In this document: one piece after another, positions 30,946 to 42,295 of the stretch
Numbering within the stretch: position 1 is the stretch's first letter
How the letters are laid out: each line of letters opens with the position of its first letter
Assembly: GCA_943370355.1 (NCBI GenBank)
Contig: CALRQP020000001.1
Coordinates: 208,101-272,100, forward strand
DNA: 64,000 bases
From: JADCGM01 sp943370355
GTDB lineage: Bacteria; Pseudomonadota; Alphaproteobacteria; Sphingomonadales; Sphingomonadaceae
Direction of reading: 5' to 3'
Translations under genes and position numbers: made by a program
The notes under the pieces: model-generated
Databases searched by the model: none
What the model saw: only the letters and a program-made list of their open reading frames with translations
Told to the model about the DNA's origin: nothing

Positions 30946-32190
30946 TCAGCGCCGGATGGCCGGAACGTCCTCGACGGGCGTCGCGTCCGAAGCAGGCTGG
31001 GTGACGATACTCGGCGCGTCGGCGGCCGGCGACATGCCGGGGGCCGGCGGTACGATCCGGCCAAGTCTGGCCTGCACAGGCGTTCCGGGCCGCGCCCGTT
31101 GAACGCCTTCGATGATCACGCGGTCAGTGCGCTGGAGGCCGGACCGCACGATACGGAGGCCGTCAACGATAGGCCCGAGCTGGACCGGTCGCGCTGCGGC
31201 TTTGCCGTCCTTGCCAACGACCAGCACAACCTTGTTGATCTGGTCGGTCACCACGCTCGATTCGGGGATCAGCAGCCCATCATAAGCCCCCGAGCCAAGC
31301 AGGCGCATGTGGCCGAACAGGCCCGGTGTCAGGAAGCCGTCAGGATTGCGGACTACCGCGCGACCGCGAATGGTGCCGGACCCTTGGTCGAGCGCGTTGT
31401 CGACGAAATCCATCTTGCCCTTCCAGCGGTAGGCGGTTTCGTCGCCGAGCCGGATTTCGACGGGGTTGGGCGAGATGCGCGATGAGGGGCGGGTGCCGGC
31501 GCGGTTGGCGCGCTGATATTTGAGATAGACCGCTTCCGACCCCTCGAAGATGAAGTGGATCGGGTCGAGCGTGACGATGGTGGTGAGCGGCGTCTGCCCA
31601 GCCGTAACATAATTGCCGGTGGACAGGCGGCGATCCGACACCCGGCCGGAAATCGGCGCGGTCACACGCGTGAACGACAGATCGAGTGCTTTGACAGCCG
31701 TTGCCGCCTTTGCAGCCCCGAGCGCTGCCGCAGCCTGCCGCGCCGCCGCCCGGGCATTGTCGAATTCCTCGCGACTCGACGCCTGGGCTGCGAAAAGCTT
31801 TTCGGCGCGACCCTCATTTTGCTTCGCGAGCACGAGAGCCGCCGCAAAGCGCGCCTCGTCAGCCTTCGCCTGATCATAATCGGCTTTGAACTGGCGCGGA
31901 TCGATACGGAACAAAAGGTCGCCGGTACGGACGAACTGGCCGTCGCGGAAGTTCACCGACTGGATATAGCCCGACACGCGTGGCCGCACTTCGGCGGTGC
32001 TCACGGCTTCGAACCGGCCTGAATAATCGTCCCAATCGACGATGCGCTTCACGAGCGGCGTGGCGACCGTGACAGGTGGCGGTCCGCCGGCCCCGGGCCC
32101 GCCCGCAGGCGCGCCCCCATTCTGGCCGCACGCAGCCAGCGTCAGGAGCAAAGTGCCGATGACGATATTGCAAAGATGCGGTTGCGGCAT
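30946..32190 (-). CDS. RND efflux periplasmic adaptor lipoprotein
   Basis: A 414-residue membrane fusion protein linking pump and channel. The signal peptide ends in lipobox Cys21 (TLAACGQNG). A lipoyl half (GRFEAVSTAEVRPRVSGYIQSVNF), a helical hairpin, beta-barrel and membrane-proximal domains follow. I start at ATG 32190; GTG at 32220 is in frame but lies inside the operator palindrome, so it is rejected. The gene is the first of the operon, and a TetR-type repressor is encoded divergently with the operator between them. Confidence 0.93.
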   Translation of the reverse strand: MPQPHLCNIVIGTLLLTLAACGQNGGAPAGGPGAGGPPPVTVATPLVKRIVDWDDYSGRFEAVSTAEVRPRVSGYIQSVNFRDGQFVRTGDLLFRIDPRQFKADYDQAKADEARFAAALVLAKQNEGRAEKLFAAQASSREEFDNARAAARQAAAALGAAKAATAVKALDLSFTRVTAPISGRVSDRRLSTGNYVTAGQTPLTTIVTLDPIHFIFEGSEAVYLKYQRANRAGTRPSSRISPNPVEIRLGDETAYRWKGKMDFVDNALDQGSGTIRGRAVVRNPDGFLTPGLFGHMRLLGSGAYDGLLIPESSVVTDQINKVVLVVGKDGKAAARPVQLGPIVDGLRIVRSGLQRTDRVIIEGVQRARPGTPVQARLGRIVPPAPGMSPAADAPSIVTQPASDATPVEDVPAIRR

Positions 32191-32206
32191 GAGGGCGTCC
32201 GTGTGA

Positions 32207-32222
32207 GAGTGAACGTTCACTC
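32207..32222. promoter_or_regulatory. TetR-type operator palindrome
   Basis: GAGTGAACGTTCACTC is a perfect 16-bp palindrome between the divergent adaptor and tetR genes. TetR/AcrR regulators of RND pumps bind such sites, so repression of both genes from this one site is likely. Confidence 0.8.
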
Positions 32223-32300
32223 TTGAGATTTGACCGCTACTCAGCTAGGCAGCGACTGTCAAGCAGGGACGCAACGAGCCCAGGACGCCGGGGAGACTCC

Positions 32301-32908
32301 ATGAACGGCCGAGATTGCGTTTCGGTTGCAACACGACGTGAAGTCCGTTGCCGACAGGTGCTCGACGCGGCCGCAGAGTGCTTTCGGCAGCATGGATTCC
32401 ATGCCGCCAGCATGGCTGAGATTGCCGAAACGGCCGGTATGAGCGTCGGGCACATCTACCGCTATTTCTCGAGCAAGGAGGCGATCATCGCGGCGATTGT
32501 CGCCGCTGATGTTGCGCATGCGCATCAGCGCTTTGCGGCCTTCCACCGTGAAACGGAGGCCGGGCGGGCGATGTTGATACGCTGCGCCGAGGAGGCTGTC
32601 GCCGTGGCGTCAGACCCCGCTCGCGCGGCGCTGTTCCTCGAGGTTCGCGCCGAGGCGCTGCGCAACCCCCATGTCGCCGACATCGTCCGCGCCGCCGATG
32701 CGGAGATCCGCGCGGTGCTTCAGACGATGATGGCGCAGGCAACCGGTGAAGATGTGGACAGCCCGGGCGTCGCTGCCCGGGCTGAGATTTTCTCGATCCT
32801 GTTCGAAGGCATCGCAGTCCGCATCGTCCGCGACCCGGAAGCCGATCGCGCGACCGTCACGACACTCATCCAGAATATGGTTGAGCGACTGATGCCAGAG
32901 GGCGGCGA

Positions 32909-32912
<4 letters not shown>
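32301..32912 (+). CDS. TetR/AcrR family transcriptional regulator
   Basis: A 203-residue repressor. The N-terminal helix-turn-helix is typical (RQVLDAAAECFRQHGFHAASMAEIAETAGMSVGHIYRYFSSKEAI); the rest is a helical ligand-binding domain with no specific family signature. It probably represses the divergent RND operon and itself from the palindrome at 32207-32222, and releases when a pump substrate binds. ATG 32301 follows GGGGAG; longer starts have no site. Its stop overlaps the convergent clpA stop by four bases. Confidence 0.93.
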
Positions 32913-35236
<2,324 letters not shown>

Positions 35237-35429
35237 GGAACGCTTGCTCTTTCGTCAATCGGGTCCTCGGGAAACGAGGGCACTTGTTGAAAAGATCATC
35301 GCTCGGACTCGAAACATCAAGGTCTGCGGCAAAACTGTCACGCAGTCTGTGCACACAGAACGGCAAAACAGGATTGCACTGCCCCCCAATCGCCGTGCAT
35401 CGATGCTACCGCAAAAGGAGACAAGCGCA

Positions 35430-36188
35430 ATGCGTATGAAGGCCGGTTTGATCGCAGGGGCAGCACTGCTGGCCGCGACTGCGCTTTGGGCGCAACAGGC
35501 GATGGTGCCGCCGGGCTATCTGGCCAAGGGTGATGTCGTCGATGCAGCGCGCTATATTCCGCCGCCGCCTGCGGACAATTCGCCGGCCGGCAAGGCGGAT
35601 CGCGCCGCGATCGATGCCGCCAAGGCGCATACCGATCCTGCGGTGTGGAAGGCTGCAGTCGCCGAGCTGCACATGCGCTCGCCGGAAGCTCGGGTCCGGA
35701 TGCTCTGCGCAATCGACGCCAATCTGACGCCCGAAAATGCACCGGCCTTTTACCGCCTGATGCTGCGCGCCGGGATCGACCTGGCCGCAGCCAGCGACCA
35801 GTCGAAGAATGTCTGGAAGCGCCCTCGTCCATTCACCACCGACAAGAACCCCGAGACCTGCTATCCGGCCGATGAACTCGCCAAGGGGCTCAGCTGGTCC
35901 TACCCGAGCGGCCATTCCGCGACGGGCTGGATCTGGGGCATGATCATGAGCGAGGTCGCGCCCGATCGTACCGCCGAGGCGCTGGCCTGGGGCGCCGCCG
36001 TCGGCGACCACCGCATTGCCTGCCGCGTTCACTATCCGAGCGATGTGATGGCCGGACGCATGCTTGGCAGCGCGGTGTTTGCGCGCCTTGCGGCTCGGCC
36101 CGATTTTCGCGCCGATGTTGATGCGGCGAAGGCGGAAGTCGCAGCCCTTCGCGCGAAGGGCGAACACGCGGTCGGTTGCGCAAGCTAG
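35430..36188 (+). CDS. periplasmic class A acid phosphatase (PAP2 superfamily)
   Basis: A 252-residue exported enzyme that removes phosphate from organic esters non-specifically. A signal peptide (MRMKAGLIAGAALLAATALWAQ) is followed by the three-part PAP2 signature: KRPRPF, the SYPSGHSATG stretch and CRVHYPSDVMAGR, which carry the conserved Lys, Arg, Ser-Gly-His and His-Asp. Cysteines in RMLCAIDA, PETCYPAD and RIACRVH could make disulfides. ATG 35430 has AAAGGAG upstream; frames reaching back into clpA are shadows. Its 3' end overlaps a convergent gene by four bases. Confidence 0.93.
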   Translation: MRMKAGLIAGAALLAATALWAQQAMVPPGYLAKGDVVDAARYIPPPPADNSPAGKADRAAIDAAKAHTDPAVWKAAVAELHMRSPEARVRMLCAIDANLTPENAPAFYRLMLRAGIDLAAASDQSKNVWKRPRPFTTDKNPETCYPADELAKGLSWSYPSGHSATGWIWGMIMSEVAPDRTAEALAWGAAVGDHRIACRVHYPSDVMAGRMLGSAVFARLAARPDFRADVDAAKAEVAALRAKGEHAVGCAS

Positions 36189-36523
36189 ACGGCACCCTCC
36201 TCGATATCGGCGATGCTCGTCCAATAGTCTTCCGCGCCCTCCAGCCCGGCGATCTCGGCTTTCAGGATGTGAAAGACGCGCGCGAGCATCGCTTCGCGGC
36301 GTGCCTCCCGCGCTGCGCGTTCGTCCTGTGATGGGACGTGCGCATCGATTGCGCCGCCCGCGAGCCATCCAGCTCTTTCGCCGAGCGTCTCGATGGTGTC
36401 GAGCCGGTCGCACAACACACTGACCTCGCTGGTCAGGGCAAGCACCATGGCGATCAGCCGGTCGATGCTCGCCTGCTCGTGAAAGGCTGGCCGTTTGCCG
36501 CGGACGCTCGATGGCAGGCTCAT
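36185..36523 (-). CDS. hypothetical helical protein coupled to a methyltransferase
   Basis: A 112-residue soluble, mostly helical protein (IDRLIAMVLALTSEVSVLCDRLDTIETLGER, then RAAREARREAMLARVFHILKAEIAGLEG). The heptad pattern suggests a coiled coil. I recognise no family. Its start overlaps the stop of the methyltransferase gene (ATGA, 36520-36523) and its stop overlaps the phosphatase gene on the other strand. It may be a partner or regulator of the methyltransferase; the tight coupling is the only evidence. Confidence 0.7.
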   Translation of the reverse strand: MSLPSSVRGKRPAFHEQASIDRLIAMVLALTSEVSVLCDRLDTIETLGERAGWLAGGAIDAHVPSQDERAAREARREAMLARVFHILKAEIAGLEGAEDYWTSIADIEEGAV

Positions 36524-37671
36524 GCGCGTTTCCAGCCCGCAATCAGCCCGAAGCCGCGTTTGCGCGCGGCGTCCTGCTCGGGCGTGAGCTTCTGGTTGTT
36601 CTGGCTCTGTTGCACGACGGCCGCTGCGAGGATGTCGGTTTCGATCTCGTCCGCCGCAAAACCTGCTAACCGGGCCACATCGACAAGATCGGTGTTCCGA
36701 TAGCGCCGCCAGAATGGCTCATTGTTGTAGTAAGTCTCATTCTCCTGGAGGAATGTCCCCCACGCGTCGGCGCCGTCAAAGCGCGGCTGGTCGATATGCA
36801 GCATGAGCCCGCCGGGCCGCAGCAGTCTGCGGCATTCGGCGAAAATTGCTGGGAGAGCCCGCGTTGAGGTCTCGTGCAGCACGATATGGCTGGTGATCAG
36901 GTCGAAATGCGCATCGGGGAAGGATGTGCGCTCGGCATCCATCTGATGGAAATGCACCGCCTTGCCGAGCGATTCGGCGCGGACATGCGCATAACGTAGC
37001 AGCGACGCACCGACATCGATGCCATGGAGCTCGGCGTCAGGATAAGCGTCGGCATAGGGCAGCGTCGCGTGGCCGACCGCGCAGCCGATGTCGAGAATGC
37101 GTTTCGGCGCAAAGTCCGGGTGATTGGCCTTCAGCCAGCCCGCACCCAGCCGCCCGACAACATCATTCAGCGGCCCCATCAACCCCGACATGTAGAGATG
37201 GACGCCGCGGTCATAGACGGCACCGGTCGCCGCGTCGCCACGGTCTTCGGCATAGCCGCCGGGCATGCAGTGGATGTCGATCGCCGACACATAGCGCGGC
37301 GCAACCACCGCAGGATCGAGGCTCAGCGACCCGCCCGCCGGCTCAGCAGACCCCGCAGGTTCTGCCGCCTCAACCGCCGGAATGACGCTCGACCAGATCA
37401 GCTCCTGACTGGTCCGCCGCGCCGACAGGTAGAAACGATACCAACTGTCCGCGTCCATCGCCGCCCGGATGTCGCGCGGCGTTGCAGGCGGCGTGCCATG
37501 TGCTTTTGCATAGGCGGGGCCAGCGCGGCGGTCGAACACCGTTCGGGTGCCAGGCATCCACTCGCTGGTCACAAGATTGCGCAGCGTGAACGCGAAATCC
37601 TGGCGCGCCCGGTCGTCATGGTCGCCGGTGACGAGCGCAGCATGGGCAGCTTGCGGAACGAGACTCTTCAT
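36520..37671 (-). CDS. class I SAM-dependent methyltransferase
   Basis: A 383-residue enzyme. Residues 1-165 form an extra N-terminal region without a recognised domain (ATLVTGDHDDRARQDFAFTLRNLV is typical of it). The methyltransferase fold follows, with SAM-binding motif I ILDIGCAVGHATLPYADAYPD, then ELHGIDVGASLLRYA, and LRPGGLMLHIDQP in motif III. The substrate is unknown; the ubiE/UbiG-like fold does not identify it. ATG 37671 opens the frame used; upstream frames run into the ABC permease gene. The next gene (36185-36523) is translated with it through an ATGA overlap. Confidence 0.88.
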   Translation of the reverse strand: MKSLVPQAAHAALVTGDHDDRARQDFAFTLRNLVTSEWMPGTRTVFDRRAGPAYAKAHGTPPATPRDIRAAMDADSWYRFYLSARRTSQELIWSSVIPAVEAAEPAGSAEPAGGSLSLDPAVVAPRYVSAIDIHCMPGGYAEDRGDAATGAVYDRGVHLYMSGLMGPLNDVVGRLGAGWLKANHPDFAPKRILDIGCAVGHATLPYADAYPDAELHGIDVGASLLRYAHVRAESLGKAVHFHQMDAERTSFPDAHFDLITSHIVLHETSTRALPAIFAECRRLLRPGGLMLHIDQPRFDGADAWGTFLQENETYYNNEPFWRRYRNTDLVDVARLAGFAADEIETDILAAAVVQQSQNNQKLTPEQDAARKRGFGLIAGWKRA

Positions 37672-37691
37672 CGTCGCAGTTTGCGCGCCGT

Positions 37692-38921
37692 CTAGTCGTA
37701 GCGCAACGCCTCGATCGGGATCAGTCGGCTGGCGCGGCGGGCCGGATAGAAGCCGAAGATCAGGCCGATGGCCGCTGAGAATACAATCGACAGAATCACG
37801 ACCTGCGGCGCGACCGTCACTGTCCAGCCCGCAAAGGTCGCGATGGCGAAACACAGCGGGATCGCGAGCGCGATACCGATCACGCCGCCGAGCAGTGATA
37901 GCATCGCTGCTTCGGTGAGGAATTGCAGCAGCACGTCGCCGGGCCGGGCGCCGACGGCCATGCGGAGCCCGATCTCGCGGGTCCTTTCGGTCACCGACAC
38001 CAGCATGATGTTCATGATGCCAATCCCGCCGACGACCAGGGCGACACTGGCGATCGAGGACAATAGCGCCGTCATCACGCCCGTTGTTGCGGTGCTGAGA
38101 GCCAGCAACTCGCTGAGGTTGCGAAGATTGTAGCTCGCCGCTTCATCCGGCGCGAGCCGCTGGCGCTCGTGCATGAGCGCATCGACGTCGCGCTGAACCT
38201 GCGTCAGCGCCGCGCCCGACACCGCTTTGATGATGATCTGATTGACCTCGCCGGGCGCACGGTTGCCGCCGCCAAGCAGCCGCGACTGCGCGGTTTTCAG
38301 CGGCACGACCACGACATCGTCCTGATCCTGCCCCATCATATTCTGGCCCTTGGAGGTCAGCACGCCGATCACCGTCAGCGGGATCCGGTTGACGCGGATG
38401 CTGCGGCCAATCGGCGACGCGTTCGAGAACAGCTGCTTGGCGACGGTCTGGCCGATCACCGCGACCTTGCCGCCTCCGCGCTGCTCCGACGCCGTGAAAA
38501 TGCGGCCATCGGCCAGCGTCCAGTCGCGCGCGATCAGCATGTCGGTCGTCGTGCCGATGATCTGGCTCGACCAGTTGGCACCCTCAACGACGAGCTGGCC
38601 GCCGCCCTGCCGCACCGGGACCGACACGACGACGCCCGACACCTGCTTCCCAATGGCAATGGCATCGCGTTCGGTGAGTGGCGTGCCGCCGCCCGAGGTG
38701 CGGACCGGGCCGTTGCGGCCGAAGCCCGTCGTCAGCATCAGGATATTGGTGCCGAGCGCCTTCACTTGCTGGTTGATCTGCTGCTTCGCGCCCGCGCCAA
38801 TCGACACCATCGTCACCACCGACAGCACGCCGATAATGACGCCGAGCATCGTCAGCACCGAGCGCAGCTTGTGGGCGCGCAGGCTCCCGAGGGCGAGCCG
38901 GGCGGCGGCGTTGATATTCAT
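37692..38921 (-). CDS. macB: MacB-like ABC transporter permease
   Basis: A 409-residue permease of the MacB/FtsX fold: a first membrane helix (about 20-42), a periplasmic MacB_PCD domain of about 200 residues, and three C-terminal helices (FtsX domain, including RTREIGLRMAVGARPGDVLLQFLTEA). It would move peptides, lipids or drugs across the envelope by mechanotransmission together with the ATPase and adaptor encoded upstream. Unlike E. coli MacB, the ATPase is a separate gene. The start overlaps or abuts the ATPase stop by one base. The gene ends 20 bases before the methyltransferase gene. Confidence 0.92.
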   Translation of the reverse strand: MNINAAARLALGSLRAHKLRSVLTMLGVIIGVLSVVTMVSIGAGAKQQINQQVKALGTNILMLTTGFGRNGPVRTSGGGTPLTERDAIAIGKQVSGVVVSVPVRQGGGQLVVEGANWSSQIIGTTTDMLIARDWTLADGRIFTASEQRGGGKVAVIGQTVAKQLFSNASPIGRSIRVNRIPLTVIGVLTSKGQNMMGQDQDDVVVVPLKTAQSRLLGGGNRAPGEVNQIIIKAVSGAALTQVQRDVDALMHERQRLAPDEAASYNLRNLSELLALSTATTGVMTALLSSIASVALVVGGIGIMNIMLVSVTERTREIGLRMAVGARPGDVLLQFLTEAAMLSLLGGVIGIALAIPLCFAIATFAGWTVTVAPQVVILSIVFSAAIGLIFGFYPARRASRLIPIEALRYD

Positions 38922-39649
38922 CAGGCGGCCTCCGCGACCGGTTCGGGTCGCCAGACATCGGGGTTCGCCCCGTCCTCGACGATCAGCCCGTCGCGAAAGC
39001 GTACGATCCGGGCGCAGGCGCGCGCGACTTGCTCGTCATGCGTGACGAGGATGACGGTCTGGCCGCCGGCGTTGAGGTCCTGAAACAGGTGGATGATGCT
39101 CTCGCCGGTACGGCTGTCGAGCGCCCCGGTCGGCTCGTCGGCGAGCAGGATGACGGGATCGTTCACGAGCGCGCGCGCAATGGCGACGCGCTGCTGCTGG
39201 CCACCTGACAATTCGGTTGGCAGGTGGTGCGCTCGCTCGGCAAGTCCGACGCGCGCAAGCCTGTCGCGCGCCACGGCATTGGCATCGCCCTTGAACTGGC
39301 GGGCATAGAGCAGCGGCATCGCGACATTGTCGAGCGCGGGCAGCCGCGCCAGCAGCTGGAACTGCTGGAACACAAAGCCAATGGCACGCGAGCGCAGGTC
39401 GGCGAGTGCTTCGCTGTCCGCCGTCTCCAGCGCGACGCCGTCGATGCGGATGCTGCCCGACGTCGGCACGTCCAATGCGCCGATCAGGTTCATCAGCGTC
39501 GACTTGCCCGAGCCTGACGGCCCCATGATCGCGACCATCTCGCCGGGCTGAACGGTCAGGCTAACCCCGGCGAGCGCCGCGACGGTGGTGCCGCCCATGC
39601 GATATTCCTTGCGGACATCGACCGCCTCGATGATCGCCGCAGCGCTCAC
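38921..39649 (-). CDS. MacB-like ABC transporter ATP-binding protein
   Basis: A 242-residue ATPase. Walker A is GPSGSGKSTLMNLIGALD, the ABC signature is LSGGQQQRVAIARAL, and Walker B is VILLADEPTGALD. These match the LolD/MacB group. It pairs with the downstream permease and sits between the adaptor and permease genes with four-base and one-base overlaps, so the three are made together. The lack of the membrane domain in the same chain distinguishes it from fused MacB. Confidence 0.95.
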   Translation of the reverse strand: MSAAAIIEAVDVRKEYRMGGTTVAALAGVSLTVQPGEMVAIMGPSGSGKSTLMNLIGALDVPTSGSIRIDGVALETADSEALADLRSRAIGFVFQQFQLLARLPALDNVAMPLLYARQFKGDANAVARDRLARVGLAERAHHLPTELSGGQQQRVAIARALVNDPVILLADEPTGALDSRTGESIIHLFQDLNAGGQTVILVTHDEQVARACARIVRFRDGLIVEDGANPDVWRPEPVAEAA

Positions 39650-41121
39650 TTGGCGGCGTCCTCGTCGGGCACGACCTCCCCGGTGATGACCTTGTCGCCG
39701 GCCTTGAGCTGGCCGCCGCGCACTGCTGCGAACTCGTCGTCGCCCGTCGTCGTGCGCACGAACTTGCGCTGCGGCACGCCCTTGTCGTCGAGCACCCAGA
39801 CGGTGCCGGACTTGCCGCCGCCACGCCCGCCACGGCCGCCGCCCTGCCCCTGCATCGCCTCGAACTTGATGCGCTGTTCAGGGGTCAGCAGCGCCGCGAC
39901 CTGCGCCCGCATTGCCGCACGCGCCTTCTGCCGTGCAGTGCGATCACCGCCGCCACCGCCGCCCGACTTCATCGATTGCTCGACGATATCGGTGATCGCC
40001 TTGCGCTGCTCGGGTGTCACGTTCAGCCCGTCGGTCATCCGTTCGACGATCGCGGTCGGGTCGGGCCGGCCGAAGCGGCGGAACATGCCGGCGGGTGAGC
40101 CGCCGAGCGGATTGCCGCCACCCTGCGCGGCCGGTCCGCCACCTGAATTGCTCTTCGCGGCCTCGCTCGCCGGCGTGTAGCGCAGCGCTGCCACGGGCAG
40201 TTTCAGCACATTGCGCACTTCGCCAAGGATGATGTTGGCATTCGCCGTCATGCCCGGCAGCAGCTTGCCGTCCGGATTCGCCGCGACGATAACGACCGTA
40301 TAGGTCACGACGTTCGACACCTCGACGCCGGCGATGCGGACCTCGCTGACTTCGCCCTTGAACGTGTCGTCGGGATAGGCATCGACCGTGAAGTCGACCG
40401 ACTGGCCCTTCTTGACCCGGCCGATGTCTGCCTCGTCGACCGCCGCCTCGACCTGCATGCGCGACAGGTCTTCAGCGATCACGAACAGCTTGGGTGCCTG
40501 CAAGCTCGCCGCGACGGTCTGGCCGAGGTTGATCGAACGGTCGATCACCGTGCCGTTGACGGGCGCGCGGATATAGGTGCGCCCGACATCGAGCCGGGTC
40601 TGGGCGAGCGCCGCCTGATTCTGGGCGACAGACGCCCGCGCCGCCGCCAATTGTGCACGTGTCTGCGCCACGGCCGCCTGCGCGGTCTGGATGCTGCGCT
40701 TGGTCACGAAGCCGCTCGACAGCAGCGCCGATTTGGTCGCAAGGTCGCGCTGGGCCTCGGTCGCCGCCGCCTGCGCTTGCGCGACCTGCGCCGCCGATCC
40801 CGCCGCCTGCGCCGCCGTCTGCTGCTCGCGCGCCGCGAAAGTCGACGGGTCGATCCGGGCGAGAATCTGCCCCTTCTTCACCGGTGTGTTGAAGTCGGCA
40901 TAGAGCGCCGTCACCTGCCCCGACAGCTGCGATCCGACCTCGACGGTGTTCACGGCCTGGATTTTGCCCGACGCGGAAATCGACGTGACGATATCGCCGC
41001 GTTCGACGGCCGCTGTCTTATATTCGACCTTGGGCTTCGGGTCGCGCAGCAGGAACACCGCCGCGACGATCGCCACGGCGGCGACGACCCAGGCCCAGAC
41101 GGGAATGCGTTTCAGAGACAT
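39646..41121 (-). CDS. macA: MacA-like periplasmic adaptor with LTxxQ insertion
   Basis: A 491-residue membrane fusion protein: an N-terminal membrane helix (9-25), lipoyl half-motifs (GQILARIDPS), a long Ala/Gln-rich helical hairpin (about 95-180), and beta-barrel domains. Between the barrel (up to about 320) and the last domain (from about 437) there is an extra 110-residue segment, rich in Gly and Gln, with two LTxxQ-type motifs: VTPEQ (368-372) and LTPEQ (412-416). LTxxQ motifs mark the Spy/CpxP periplasmic chaperone family. The chance that an efflux adaptor carries a chaperone-like insert is discussed in the findings. First gene of the operon; the partner outer membrane channel is not here. 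Confidence 0.93.
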   Translation of the reverse strand: MSLKRIPVWAWVVAAVAIVAAVFLLRDPKPKVEYKTAAVERGDIVTSISASGKIQAVNTVEVGSQLSGQVTALYADFNTPVKKGQILARIDPSTFAAREQQTAAQAAGSAAQVAQAQAAATEAQRDLATKSALLSSGFVTKRSIQTAQAAVAQTRAQLAAARASVAQNQAALAQTRLDVGRTYIRAPVNGTVIDRSINLGQTVAASLQAPKLFVIAEDLSRMQVEAAVDEADIGRVKKGQSVDFTVDAYPDDTFKGEVSEVRIAGVEVSNVVTYTVVIVAANPDGKLLPGMTANANIILGEVRNVLKLPVAALRYTPASEAAKSNSGGGPAAQGGGNPLGGSPAGMFRRFGRPDPTAIVERMTDGLNVTPEQRKAITDIVEQSMKSGGGGGGDRTARQKARAAMRAQVAALLTPEQRIKFEAMQGQGGGRGGRGGGKSGTVWVLDDKGVPQRKFVRTTTGDDEFAAVRGGQLKAGDKVITGEVVPDEDAAK

Positions 41122-41197
41122 GCGGGTCCTTGGGGAGAAGGTTGCTCAACAGACTATACGCACAAGCAACACTTTCTCCCCCCTGAACGATTCGCGA

Positions 41198-42208
41198 TCA
41201 GGCGAGTTTGACGAGCATCTTGCCGGTATTGCCGCCGCTGAACAGCCCGAGGAACGCCTTCGCGGCATTGTCGACGCCATGTTCGACGGTCTCTTCCCAC
41301 TTGATCTTGCCGCCGCGGATCCACCCCGACATCTCGGCGATGAACTGCGGCTGTAGATGTTGGAACATCGTCACGATGAAGCCACGGATGGTCAGGCCCT
41401 TGCCGACGATCTGGATCATGTTGCGCGGCCCCGGCGCTGCCTCGGTGTCGTTATATTGCGAGATCATCCCGCATTCGGCGAAGCGTGCGCCCGGCCGCGC
41501 CATCTCGATGGCGACCTCCAGATGTTCGCCGCCGACATTGTCGAAATAGCAGTCGATGCCCTTCGGCACCGCCGCACGGACCGCCGCCAGCAGGTCGCCG
41601 CAGGTCTTGTAGTTGATCGCATGATCGACCCCGACCGAGCGCAGCCAGGCGCATTTCTCGTCGGAGCCTGCTGTCGCAACGACCGTGCAACCCTTGATCT
41701 TGGCGATCTGCGCGACGAGCGAGCCGACCGCACCGGCCCCGCCGGAAACGAACACCGTCTCCCCCGCCTTCGGCTGGCAGATTTCGAGGAAGCCCGCATA
41801 GGCCGTAAGCCCCGGCATGCCGAGTACGCCAAGGAACGCCTCGACCGGCACGCCCGCGCCGCCGTCGAGCTTCTGCAATGCGGCCGCGGGGGCGATGAAG
41901 CCCTCGCGCCATCCAAAAAACGACATGACCTTGTCGCCGGGCTTGAGACTGGCGTCGTTTGATTCAACGATCTCGCCGACCGCGCCGCCCTGCAGCGCCT
42001 CGCCGATTTGGAATGGCGGCACATAGCTTTCCCGGTCGTACATCCGGCCGCGCATATAGGGATCGACCGACATCCAAAGATTGCGGACCAGCACCTGCCC
42101 GTCGCCCGGCGCGCCGAGCTCGACCGACGCCAGTTCGAAATCGCTGTCCTTCGGCAGCCCGACCGGCCGCGCCTTCAGCCGGACTTCGCGTGAGGTAAAC
42201 CCTGCCAT
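41198..42208 (-). CDS. NADP-dependent oxidoreductase (CurA/PTGR-like, zinc-free MDR)
   Basis: A 336-residue enzyme of the medium-chain reductase superfamily, resembling curcumin/alkenal reductases: REVRLKARPVGLPKDSDFELASVEL, MSVDPYMRGRMYD, then the NADP-binding SGGAGAVGSLVAQIAKIKGCTVVATAGSDEK, which includes the GAGAVGS motif. It lacks the zinc ligands of true alcohol dehydrogenases, as expected. It should reduce activated double bonds with NADPH; the substrate is not known. ATG 42208 has GGGAGAG seven bases upstream. It is divergent from the Bcr/CflA transporter. Confidence 0.93.
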   Translation of the reverse strand: MAGFTSREVRLKARPVGLPKDSDFELASVELGAPGDGQVLVRNLWMSVDPYMRGRMYDRESYVPPFQIGEALQGGAVGEIVESNDASLKPGDKVMSFFGWREGFIAPAAALQKLDGGAGVPVEAFLGVLGMPGLTAYAGFLEICQPKAGETVFVSGGAGAVGSLVAQIAKIKGCTVVATAGSDEKCAWLRSVGVDHAINYKTCGDLLAAVRAAVPKGIDCYFDNVGGEHLEVAIEMARPGARFAECGMISQYNDTEAAPGPRNMIQIVGKGLTIRGFIVTMFQHLQPQFIAEMSGWIRGGKIKWEETVEHGVDNAAKAFLGLFSGGNTGKMLVKLA

Positions 42209-42295
42209 GATCGCTCTCCCAATTTCGGTGCTTTCGTTGGCGCTTTGCTTAGCCCATATCGGCCCGCCCGCAACCGGGGCGGAATGAGAGGTTGA

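Noticed and set aside
32191..32220. GTG start for the RND adaptor at 32220
   Set aside because: It lies within the operator palindrome and would place ten polar residues before the signal peptide; ATG 32190 is adopted.
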